NCBI GenBank assembly: GCA_029932715.1
Contig: JAOZPO010000087.1
Location: forward strand, 1 to 6,121
Length of the DNA stretch: 6,121 bases
Origin: Halobacteria archaeon
GTDB taxonomy: Archaea > Halobacteriota > Syntropharchaeia > Alkanophagales > Methanospirareceae
Direction of reading: 5' to 3'
The notes beneath the pieces are model-generated. The model did not search any database, was not told the origin of the DNA, and saw only the letters and a program-made list of their open reading frames with translations. Every line of letters begins with the position of its first letter. Within the stretch, counting starts at the first letter, position 1. Positions 1-5,462 of the stretch are shown here, in pieces. The position numbers and the translations under genes were made by a program.

Positions 1-2
1 CA

Positions 3-959
3 CATGCGGGTAGAGGATATAGCATAAAAAAATCGGGTCATGCAACCATAGTAATGGTGGGTTTTCCGTCGGTGGGCAAGTCCACGCTGCTCAACCATCT
101 TACCGGCACTAACGCAGAGGTTGCTGCTTATGATTTCACCACCCTTGATGTTATACCGGGAACTCTGGAATACAAGGGCACACGGCTGCAAGTGCTTGAC
201 GTACCAGGGCTTATCCCGGGTGCCGCGGCGGGGCGCGGGCGAGGCAAGGAGGTGATTGCTATAATGCGAAACGCCGATCTGGTTCTCATCGTTGTGGATG
301 TTTTCCACCCGGAACAATACGATATACTTGTAAAGGAGCTGTATGATGCGGGCATTCGCATTAATACACGCCCGCCTGATGTCACCATACACAAATTGGC
401 TCGCGGCGGAATAGCAATAAACAGCACGGTGGAGCTAAATCAGGAGTTAGACGAAAAAATGGTTCGCAGTGTATTAGCAGAATACCGGATACACAATGCT
501 GAAGTCCTCATACGTGGGAAAAAAATCACGCTCGATGAGCTTATAGATGTGGTTACAGGAAACCGCAAGTATCTCCATGCAATCACCGTCATAAACAAGA
601 TAGACCTGGCAGACCCGCTGACGCTTTCAATATGCAATGACCGATTCCCTGATGCAATTATGATCTCCGCAGAGGAGGGCATAAAGATAGACAATCTGAA
701 GGAGCGAATCTACGAGGTACTCGGCTTTATACGAATCTATATGAAGCCGCAGGGAGCACCGCCGGATATGGATAATCCTATGGTTATGCGCATAAATTCA
801 ACAGTGGCTGACGTCTGTTCCGTCCTCCATCGTGATTTCGTAGAGCGATTCCGGTATGCACTAATATGGGGTCCATCAGCGAAGCATTCAGGACAGCGTG
901 TGGGGCTTTCGCATGTGCTTGTTGATGGCGATGTGGTTGGCATAGTGGTACGGAAATAA
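3..959 (+). CDS. DRG-family (OBG-like) GTPase with C-terminal TGS domain, 5' partial
   Basis: The reading frame is open to the left edge: codons from position 3 read HAGRGYSIKKSGHATIV directly into the methionine at 54. That ATG is therefore internal, and the true start lies outside the window. Counting from that Met, the G1/Walker A motif GFPSVGKS is at residues 3-10, the switch I Thr-Thr at 29-30, the G3 motif DVPG at 49-52, the G4 motif NKID at 181-184 and the G5-like SAE at 205-207. A TGS domain fills roughly residues 227-301. This order is that of eukaryotic and archaeal DRG proteins, which are cytosolic GTPases linked to ribosomes and translation. Family members are about 360-370 residues long, so some 45-50 N-terminal residues are probably missing here. 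The gene ends in TAA and is followed by a 45-bp gap with a separate promoter. The family call is firm; the cellular role is known only for the family. Confidence 0.95.
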   Translation, partial: HAGRGYSIKKSGHATIVMVGFPSVGKSTLLNHLTGTNAEVAAYDFTTLDVIPGTLEYKGTRLQVLDVPGLIPGAAAGRGRGKEVIAIMRNADLVLIVVDVFHPEQYDILVKELYDAGIRINTRPPDVTIHKLARGGIAINSTVELNQELDEKMVRSVLAEYRIHNAEVLIRGKKITLDELIDVVTGNRKYLHAITVINKIDLADPLTLSICNDRFPDAIMISAEEGIKIDNLKERIYEVLGFIRIYMKPQGAPPDMDNPMVMRINSTVADVCSVLHRDFVERFRYALIWGPSAKHSGQRVGLSHVLVDGDVVGIVVRK

Positions 960-963
960 AAAT

Positions 964-980
964 CGAAAAGTATTTTTATA
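964..980 (+). promoter_or_regulatory. BRE/TATA-like archaeal promoter of the 114-aa gene
   Basis: An A-rich BRE-like stretch (GAAAAG, 964-969) is followed by a T/A-rich box (TATTTTTATA, 971-980). The box is centred about 28 nt before the ATG at 1005, so transcription would start at or just before the start codon. No Shine-Dalgarno sequence precedes that ATG (TTATTAGTATCGCA), which fits a leaderless transcript. Recognised by eye only. Confidence 0.5.
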
Positions 981-1004
981 GTATGATATATTATTAGTAT
1001 CGCA

Positions 1005-1349
1005 ATGACGGAAGAAGAAGAAGGCGTATCAGCACTATTCTTGGAGATGGTGGATAGTTTCAATAGGGAAAGCGAGCGGATTTTTAAACAGTTTGATGAG
1101 ATCAAGAGCAAATATTCGGAGGGCGTGGATATTAGGGCTGATTTAGAAGCGTTTAAAAGCAAGAATCCTCGTATCTTTACCCTTATTGATGACATCTACC
1201 ACAAGGAAGTGGAGCTTACGGATAAACTGGACAAGGGAGAAGTCGAGCAGGAAAAGAGGGCGAAGCTGCTTGAATTTAAGGTTCGGTTCGCTGATCTGGC
1301 AGATGAAATAGACTTTTTAGTGCTTGAAGAGATTGGAGTGCTGAAGTAA
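1005..1349 (+). CDS. acidic helical protein of unknown function, 114 aa
   Basis: I do not recognise this protein. It is 114 residues long and strongly acidic, with about 30 Asp/Glu against about 18 Lys/Arg. It is predicted from its composition to be almost entirely helical, with runs of heptad-like hydrophobic spacing (residues about 8-35 and 60-110) that suggest a helical hairpin or coiled coil. It has no Cys, no signal peptide and no membrane segment, so it is probably cytosolic. The ATG at 1005 is chosen because it lies about 28 nt after a TATA-like box and nothing resembling a Shine-Dalgarno sequence is present. It follows the DRG GTPase gene by 45 bp in the same direction and converges on coaE with 20 bp between stop codons. 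Having its own promoter argues against a strict operon with the GTPase. That it is a real gene is likely; no function can be assigned. Confidence 0.75.
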   Translation: MTEEEEGVSALFLEMVDSFNRESERIFKQFDEIKSKYSEGVDIRADLEAFKSKNPRIFTLIDDIYHKEVELTDKLDKGEVEQEKRAKLLEFKVRFADLADEIDFLVLEEIGVLK

Positions 1350-1369
1350 ATAGCTCTTACGATTTGTTA

Positions 1370-1978
1370 TTATTGCTGCCCAGCACGCGATAGCGAATAG
1401 AATAGTTCATTAACCTGCTTCTCCGTCTCTTCGCGTGTGCCTCCATTATTTATAACGAAGTCGGCGAATTCTAACTTATCATCCAGCGGCATTTGTAATC
1501 CTATCAGCTTCTTCGCATCTCCCTCCTTCACTCCTTCTCGTTCCATCACCCGTCTTATCTGTGTCTCTTCGTTTACATAGACCACAATCACAGTCTCAAA
1601 TTCCTTGTACATTCCCGTTTCTATTAACAGCGGAACGTCAATAACAACCAGCGACCCGGGATCAATCGCCCTTATCGCCTCTACCCTATCCCTGCACCGT
1701 TTTATCACTTCCGGGTGTATTATCGCCTCTAACTCCTTACGCCTTCTTGAATCGTTGAATACGACATCCCGGAGTTTCTTACGGTCTATCTCCAGATCCT
1801 GCTTCAGTATAACTTTACCAAATGAATCTACTATCTTCCACCACGCCTTTGTGCACGGTCTTACTATCTCTCTGCTTATGACATCACAGTCTATCCCGTA
1901 AGCGCCAAGAGCCATAATATAATTTAACACGAGCGTCTTCCCGCTCGCTATTCCGCCCGTTATAGCTGCTATTCGCAT
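1370..1978 (-). CDS. coaE: dephospho-CoA kinase, bacterial type (CoaE)
   Basis: CoaE phosphorylates the 3'-hydroxyl of dephospho-CoA using ATP, the last step of coenzyme A synthesis, in the cytosol. The 202-residue protein is full length for the family. The Walker A motif GGIASGKT is at residues 8-15. The segment IDCDVISREIV (29-39) matches the family's D-x-D-x-[IV]-x-R substrate-binding block, with D32 in the position of the catalytic Asp. VPLLIE is the conserved lid-region block, and LQMPLDDK followed by ADFVINNGG is the usual C-terminal signature. The ATG at 1978 begins MRIAAITGG, the normal family start. No Shine-Dalgarno sequence precedes it, but a TATA-like core lies about 25-27 nt upstream, so it is probably leaderless. 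The gene ends in tandem TAA TAA codons and diverges from aroE. The oddity is that most archaea use an unrelated GTP-dependent enzyme for this step, so this gene may have been acquired from bacteria. Confidence 0.93.
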   Translation of the reverse strand: MRIAAITGGIASGKTLVLNYIMALGAYGIDCDVISREIVRPCTKAWWKIVDSFGKVILKQDLEIDRKKLRDVVFNDSRRRKELEAIIHPEVIKRCRDRVEAIRAIDPGSLVVIDVPLLIETGMYKEFETVIVVYVNEETQIRRVMEREGVKEGDAKKLIGLQMPLDDKLEFADFVINNGGTREETEKQVNELFYSLSRAGQQ

Positions 1979-1993
1979 TGCTTCTGTGTTGTA

Positions 1994-2010
1994 TCTATAT
2001 ACTTATATGT
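1994..2010. promoter_or_regulatory. shared divergent TATA core for coaE and aroE
   Basis: The AT-rich core TATATACTTATATG lies between two divergent genes. It contains the inverted repeat ATATA-CT-TATAT (1997-2008) centred near 2002-2003. From this centre it is about 25 nt to the coaE ATG on the minus strand (1978) and about 28 nt to the aroE ATG at 2030 on the plus strand. These are the normal TATA-to-start distances for leaderless archaeal transcripts. Neither ATG has a Shine-Dalgarno sequence. One core, or two overlapping ones, probably serves both genes. Confidence 0.55.
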
Positions 2011-2029
2011 GTACATGATACAGCATAAC

Positions 2030-2854
2030 ATGACGAAAGAATTATACGGCATTATCGGCGATCCGGTAGAGCACAGCCTCTCTCCGGTAATGCATAACGC
2101 AGCATTTGATGAGTTAAGCATGGATGCTCTTTATGTCGCTTTTCGCGTTCCACAGGAAGAAGTAGCTGATGCGATAAGAGGAGCGAAAAGCCTTGGTATC
2201 CGTGGTCTTAACGTCACCATACCGTTAAAAGAAAAAGCGTTCTCTGTCGTAGATACAGAAGAAGTGGCGAAGAGAATAGGAGCAATAAATACCATTGATT
2301 TCCATTCTGGTTCACCGGTAGGATATAATACTGACGGTTTAGGAGCACTGCAAGTATTGAAAGAGACGGTTGGCGTAATAGAGACAAGAAACGTGTTGAT
2401 TCTGGGTGCTGGTGGTGCCGCGAGGGCTATATCATTTTATCTCGATTCGGAAGGTGCTAATGTAACATTAGCAAACAGGACGAAAGAACGAGCGGCTGTG
2501 TTAGCTTCTAAGCTTCGTAATGCGAATTCTATTGGTTTGGGTGCCGAGCTCAAGAGGCACATCCAGGATTCGGATATAATAATAAATACTACGTCCGTGG
2601 GGATGCATCCAAAAGAAGATGCTACTCTGGTAACTGCGGATTTGATGCACTCTGATCTCGTTGTCTTCGATATTGTGTATAACCCAATGGAGACGAAGCT
2701 ACTGCGAGAGGCGAAAAAGGCGGGTGTTAACATGATTATAGATGGTGTGAAGATGCTCGTCTATCAGGGTGCTGCTTCATTCAATATATGGACAGGAAGG
2801 GAGCCGCCGGTAGAGACGATGGAGAAGGCGGTTAGAGATGCTCTGGTGCTATAA
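2030..2854 (+). CDS. aroE: shikimate dehydrogenase (NADP+)
   Basis: AroE reduces 3-dehydroshikimate to shikimate in the chorismate pathway of aromatic amino-acid synthesis. From the ATG at 2030 the protein has 274 residues, normal for the family. The shikimate-binding block GDPVEHSLSP is at residues 10-19, and NVTIPLK at 61-67 contains the catalytic Lys67. YNTDG at 99-103 supplies the catalytic-dyad Asp102. The Rossmann loop GAGGAA is at 126-131 and NRT at 149-151 is the usual NADP-phosphate contact. NTTSVGM, YNPMET and a C-terminal GVKMLVYQGAASF block complete the family signature. Upstream in-frame starts exist (GTG 2009, ATG 2015), but they fall inside or directly beside the TATA core. The 2030 ATG gives the family-typical N-terminus and sits at the expected leaderless distance. 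The gene converges on the ABC permease gene with 26 bp between stops. Confidence 0.95.
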   Translation: MTKELYGIIGDPVEHSLSPVMHNAAFDELSMDALYVAFRVPQEEVADAIRGAKSLGIRGLNVTIPLKEKAFSVVDTEEVAKRIGAINTIDFHSGSPVGYNTDGLGALQVLKETVGVIETRNVLILGAGGAARAISFYLDSEGANVTLANRTKERAAVLASKLRNANSIGLGAELKRHIQDSDIIINTTSVGMHPKEDATLVTADLMHSDLVVFDIVYNPMETKLLREAKKAGVNMIIDGVKMLVYQGAASFNIWTGREPPVETMEKAVRDALVL

Positions 2855-2865
2855 ATACCTTCTCT

Positions 2866-2874
2866 GTATTTTTC
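2866..2874 (+). terminator. possible T-rich terminator after aroE
   Basis: A short T-rich stretch (GTATTTTTC, with five T in a row) lies about 12 nt after the aroE stop, in the 26-bp gap before the convergent permease gene. Archaeal termination commonly occurs at such oligo-T tracts without a hairpin. The tract is short, so the call is weak. Confidence 0.3.
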
Positions 2875-2880
2875 AAAGCT

Positions 2881-3675
2881 TTATTTTATCGCTCGTCTCT
2901 TAAACGCCCACAAGCCCAGGGAGAAGAAGATAACAAAGTAAATGCCTATTCCTATAAAACAGTAAATAGCAGACAGATAAGCGATTTGGGGTGTGAGAAT
3001 AGCTCGAGTACCCTCGCTTATATAAGTTAAAGGAATAAAAAGAGTGAGGTAGAAAAAGGCTGGATTCAGCTCAGGAAGGAGTGAAAGGGGATAGAAAGTA
3101 GCACCAAAGAACATCATTGGCATCATGCTAATAAACATCACTTCAAACAAGGTCTCAGGAATAAAGGAAGAGCCTAATGCAAGACCAAGTGATGCAAAAG
3201 TTAGCCCTGAAGCTATAAAAATCAGAAACAGCTCACAGTAGCAGAGAGGAGAGAAGGAGAACGTTCCTGGGAACATTATTAACGCTATAGCCAGCACTAA
3301 TGTCCCGGAGACGATACCCTGAAATGTGCCACAGATTATCTTTTCTAAAGCAAGAGTTCTCATAGTTATAGGAGTGAGAATATGCGCCCTGATATCTTCA
3401 TTATACTCAAAACTCAATCCAATTCCCGCTGCCACACTCCTCATACTGCCAGTCATGGTAGACATGGAGACTATTCCGGGGACAAGGATTTCTATATAAC
3501 CAGTCGGGAAAAGATTTAAGTCGGGAAGAAGCAGTCCAAACACAAGCAGGAAGAAGAGTGGCTCACCTACTATACGGAGTAGATTACCTCCTATTTCTTT
3601 ACAGAAAACATACATGTCCCTCCTGAAGATCGCTACTGCGGCATTAAAACTCCACTTTGCTCTTTTTAGCGTCAC
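2881..3675 (-). CDS. ABC-2 type transporter permease
   Basis: This is an integral membrane protein of 264 residues with about six hydrophobic segments (roughly 33-51, 60-86, 112-135, 144-168, 174-198 and 231-257). The N-terminus is cytosolic and amphipathic, and the C-terminus is the basic KRRAIK. The size, the charged loop near 88-110 (FEYNEDIRAHILTPITMRTLALEK) and the FYPLSLLPELNP-type segment before the last helices are typical of ABC-2 exporter permeases of the DrrB/NodJ kind. It should pair with the ATPase encoded just upstream, probably as a dimer of each subunit. The start is GTG at 3675, supported by an AGGAAGGAG ribosome binding site 6 nt upstream. It overlaps the ATPase stop by 4 bp (GTGA), which indicates translational coupling. 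Cargo cannot be read from the sequence; drugs, lipids, polysaccharides or other small molecules are all possible in this family. Confidence 0.9.
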   Translation of the reverse strand: MTLKRAKWSFNAAVAIFRRDMYVFCKEIGGNLLRIVGEPLFFLLVFGLLLPDLNLFPTGYIEILVPGIVSMSTMTGSMRSVAAGIGLSFEYNEDIRAHILTPITMRTLALEKIICGTFQGIVSGTLVLAIALIMFPGTFSFSPLCYCELFLIFIASGLTFASLGLALGSSFIPETLFEVMFISMMPMMFFGATFYPLSLLPELNPAFFYLTLFIPLTYISEGTRAILTPQIAYLSAIYCFIGIGIYFVIFFSLGLWAFKRRAIK

Positions 3676-4601
3676 GTTAGGCTCCTTCCTGTTAGATTTA
3701 TGAACACATCTTCTAAACTTGGCTCCTGTGAACGCAGCCGGTACACTTTCAAGCCGTGTCTCTGTATAATTTTTATTATTTGTGGAATGTTCTTTTCCGC
3801 GTTGTGGGTATAGACATGCAGCTCTGTAAATCCCTTTTCTATCACCTGCACTTCTTCAACCTCTTCAAATTCCGCGATCTCCTCTACCACATCATCAGAA
3901 ATTCGTTTCAATTCAAGAGTGACTACACTACGCATAATGCCCTCGTTCTTTAGCTTTTCCGGTGTGCCTTCCTTTACTATCTTCCCCTGGTTCATTATAG
4001 CAACTCTATCACATAAACGGTCTGCTTCTTCCATATAGTGCGTGGTAAGAATCATTGTCTTCCCCTCGTCCTTAAATCTCAGTATCTCGTCCCAGATCGC
4101 GATTCGTGCTTGTGGGTCAAGACCCAGGCTGGGTTCATCAAGGAAAATAATTTCGGGATCATGTATTAACGCGCGTGCAACAAGAAGCTTTTGCAACATA
4201 CCACCAGAATACTGTCGTATCCCGTTATCTGCTCTATCCGTAAGCCCAACTAAAGCTAAAAGTTCCTCTACTCTGCTCTTTGGATTCTTTACGCCATACG
4301 CTCTTGCCATTACCAGCATGTTTTCGCGTCCATTAAGCTTTCTATCCAGACTTCGATGCTGAGGTACAACTCCTATAAGATGTTTAACAGCTAACGGATC
4401 GTTTACTACGTCTATTCCTTTTATTCGTGCTGTACCGCTGGTAGGTTTAACCTCTGTGGTAAGTATACCAACGAGAGTAGTCTTTCCTGCTCCGTTTGGA
4501 CCGAGCAGCCCGAAAATCTCGCCTTCCATGACGTGAAAAGAGACATTATCCAGTGCTTTCAGACCATTATAATATTTAACCAACTGTGAAACGTGAATCA
4601 T
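3672..4601 (-). CDS. ABC transporter ATP-binding protein (DrrA/CcmA-like exporter ATPase)
   Basis: This cytosolic ATPase of 309 residues powers the ABC-2 permease encoded directly downstream. All nucleotide-binding motifs are intact: Walker A GPNGAGKT (34-41), Q-loop Gln81 in VVPQHR, signature YSGGM (131-135), Walker B IIFLDE (151-156), D-loop SLGLD (158-162) and switch His188 in TTHYMEE. The signature has Tyr in place of the usual Leu, which is common in this subfamily. Beyond about residue 220 there is an accessory C-terminal domain ending in EPSLEDVFINLTGRSL, as in the drug/daunorubicin-type exporter ATPases. The ATG at 4601 gives the family-typical start MIHVSQLVKYY. It lacks a Shine-Dalgarno sequence and lies 15 nt from a 17-bp palindrome that overlaps the expected TATA position. 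The gene is first in a two-gene operon. The substrate is unknown. Confidence 0.95.
   Translation of the reverse strand: MIHVSQLVKYYNGLKALDNVSFHVMEGEIFGLLGPNGAGKTTLVGILTTEVKPTSGTARIKGIDVVNDPLAVKHLIGVVPQHRSLDRKLNGRENMLVMARAYGVKNPKSRVEELLALVGLTDRADNGIRQYSGGMLQKLLVARALIHDPEIIFLDEPSLGLDPQARIAIWDEILRFKDEGKTMILTTHYMEEADRLCDRVAIMNQGKIVKEGTPEKLKNEGIMRSVVTLELKRISDDVVEEIAEFEEVEEVQVIEKGFTELHVYTHNAEKNIPQIIKIIQRHGLKVYRLRSQEPSLEDVFINLTGRSLT
3682..3690 (-). promoter_or_regulatory. Shine-Dalgarno site of the ABC permease gene
   Basis: AGGAAGGAG on the minus strand lies 6 nt before the GTG start at 3675, inside the end of the ATPase gene. It decides the permease start. It also fits a downstream operon gene that cannot be leaderless, in contrast to the leader-lacking first genes elsewhere in the window. 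Confidence 0.8.
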
Positions 4602-4616
4602 GCTTTTTAATGATTA

Positions 4617-4633
4617 TAATATGCAGCATATTA
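4617..4633. promoter_or_regulatory. 17-bp palindrome, candidate operator between ABC exporter and UDG
   Basis: TAATATGCAGCATATTA is a perfect inverted repeat with two 8-bp arms around a single central A. It lies 15 nt from the ABC ATPase ATG (minus strand) and 50 nt before the preferred UDG start (4684, plus strand). Its arms overlap TATA-like strings on both strands: ATTAATAT about 30 nt before the ATPase ATG, and ATTATAATAT at 4613-4622 on the plus strand. The symmetry and position suggest a dimeric regulator site that blocks or assists the basal machinery. The regulator is unknown. Confidence 0.55.
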
Positions 4634-4683
4634 ATGTATCCTTTTCATTTCTATGTATCAACGAAAGCATTAGCAAAGAACTG

Positions 4684-5247
4684 ATGATAGCAATGAAGGA
4701 ACTGGAAGAAGAGATAAAGGGCTGTAGACGTTGTGACTTATGGAAAACGAGAACCAATCCAGTAGTTGGAGAAGGCACGTTATCCGCGAGGGTAATGTTC
4801 ATAGGTGAAGCCCCGGGCTACTATGAAGATTTAAAGGGCAAGCCATTTATAGGTAAAGCGGGTAAGGTGCTCGACGCGTTATTGGAATCCGTGGGCTGGG
4901 AAAGAAGCGAAGTTTACATAGCCAATGTGCTTAAATGCCGGCCACCGGAGAATAGGAATCCAACAATGGCTGAGCTAAAATCATGTACGCCATATCTGGA
5001 TACACAACTGGCGATTATTGAACCCACGGTTATTGCTACACTCGGGAACTTCTCGTTGGGTTATATCTTCGATAACTTCGGGCTAAAGAAGGCGAAAATA
5101 AGTAAAATACACGGAAAAGTCTTTAAACTAAGCACGGTTGCGGGTATCAAAAAGGTAATACCGTTATATCATCCAGCAGTTGCCACTTACAATCCAGGGA
5201 TGAAAGAGACGTTGATTGCTGATTTCAAAGTGCTGAGTACTTGTTAA
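4684..5247 (+). CDS. uracil-DNA glycosylase, family 4 (iron-sulfur type)
   Basis: The enzyme removes uracil from DNA, mainly from cytosine deamination, to start base-excision repair. From the ATG at 4684 the protein has 187 residues. Four Cys ligands for a [4Fe-4S] cluster are visible: Cys14 and Cys17 (CRRC), Cys86 in LKCRPP, and Cys102, with the family spacing CX2C and CX15C. Motif A is GEAPGYYED (41-49), the family 4 form and not the family 5 form. KPFIGKAGK (53-61), NRNPT (91-95) and HPA (164-166) complete the signature. The frame is open up to an ATG at 4600, and another lies at 4621. These would add 21-28 residues not typical of the family and would put the palindrome inside the gene, and the 4600 ATG overlaps the ATPase start codon as CATG. 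ATG 4684 or 4693 is preferred. No strong Shine-Dalgarno sequence is seen; TGAT before 4693 is weak. Confidence 0.93.
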   Translation: MIAMKELEEEIKGCRRCDLWKTRTNPVVGEGTLSARVMFIGEAPGYYEDLKGKPFIGKAGKVLDALLESVGWERSEVYIANVLKCRPPENRNPTMAELKSCTPYLDTQLAIIEPTVIATLGNFSLGYIFDNFGLKKAKISKIHGKVFKLSTVAGIKKVIPLYHPAVATYNPGMKETLIADFKVLSTC

Positions 5248-5249
5248 AT

Positions 5250-5257
5250 AAAAAAAA
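5250..5257 (-). terminator. oligo-T tract on the minus strand
   Basis: Eight consecutive A on the plus strand read as eight T on the minus strand, immediately after the UDG stop and 13 nt past the stop of the small minus-strand ORF at 5271-5426. Oligo-T tracts of this length work as intrinsic terminators in archaea. Its orientation would stop minus-strand transcripts before they enter the UDG gene. It says nothing about how the UDG transcript ends. Confidence 0.4.
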
Positions 5258-5270
5258 TATATGGTTGCTA

Positions 5271-5426
5271 TTAGTGCGCATTCAAAGCGGATATTTTACC
5301 CCTTGCATTGATTTCAAGTCCGTCCGTCAACGTAAACACGCATTCGCTACTTCTGCCTGCATATCGGACAGTAGGTGTTGTTACTGAGCTGCTGATTAAT
5401 CTTACACCACAAACTATAAAAGGCAT
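5271..5426 (-). CDS. possible small ORF of 51 codons, unrecognised (or gene remnant)
   Basis: An ATG-to-TAA frame on the minus strand starts MPFIVCGVRLISSS and ends LEINARGKISALNAH. It has 51 residues with mixed polar composition and two Cys, and no signal peptide or clear helix pattern. An oligo-T tract (T8) follows 13 nt after its stop. Against it: no Shine-Dalgarno sequence is evident, its 5' end overlaps the TATA region of the surface-protein gene, and the opposite strand is also open (5275-5460, no ATG). It could be a real small protein, the remnant of a longer gene, or chance. I do not recognise the sequence and assign no function. Confidence 0.25.
   Translation of the reverse strand: MPFIVCGVRLISSSVTTPTVRYAGRSSECVFTLTDGLEINARGKISALNAH
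5411..5423 (+). promoter_or_regulatory. BRE/TATA-like promoter of the surface-protein gene
   Basis: AAACTATAAAAGG contains a strong TATA-like box centred near 5418. This places a transcript start near 5443, just before the GGAGGTGA site, so the mRNA would have a short leader of about 20 nt carrying the ribosome binding site. Confidence 0.55.
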
Positions 5427-5444
5427 CGAAACCAAACTATATGC

Positions 5445-5452
5445 GGAGGTGA
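5445..5452 (+). promoter_or_regulatory. consensus Shine-Dalgarno site GGAGGTGA
   Basis: GGAGGTGA is an exact complement to the archaeal 16S rRNA 3' end and lies 10 nt before the ATG at 5463. It fixes the start of the surface-protein gene and suggests strong translation. The other first genes in the window lack such a site. Confidence 0.85.
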
Positions 5453-5462
5453 AAACGTAAAA

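Noticed and set aside
128..694. Minus-strand frames of 99 and 84 codons inside the DRG gene
   Set aside because: They are shadows of a gene whose GTPase motifs are all intact on the plus strand.
737..1195. 152-codon minus-strand frame spanning the DRG gene end and the 114-aa gene
   Set aside because: It runs antisense to two better supported genes and across their promoter gap, and its composition is low-complexity Ser/Ile/Leu.
2009..2029. Longer aroE start at GTG 2009 or ATG 2015
   Set aside because: These codons fall in or next to the TATA core. The ATG at 2030 gives the usual family N-terminus and the expected leaderless spacing.
5340..5370. Zinc-finger-like reading YCPIC in another minus-strand frame of the spacer
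   Set aside because: The frame is broken by a TAG three codons later and no second Cys pair is present, so it is probably coincidence.
5369..5386. Small hairpin CAGTA-(8 nt)-TACTG in the spacer
   Set aside because: The stem is only 5 bp, with mismatched flanks and no T-run after it. That is not enough to call a terminator or RNA element.
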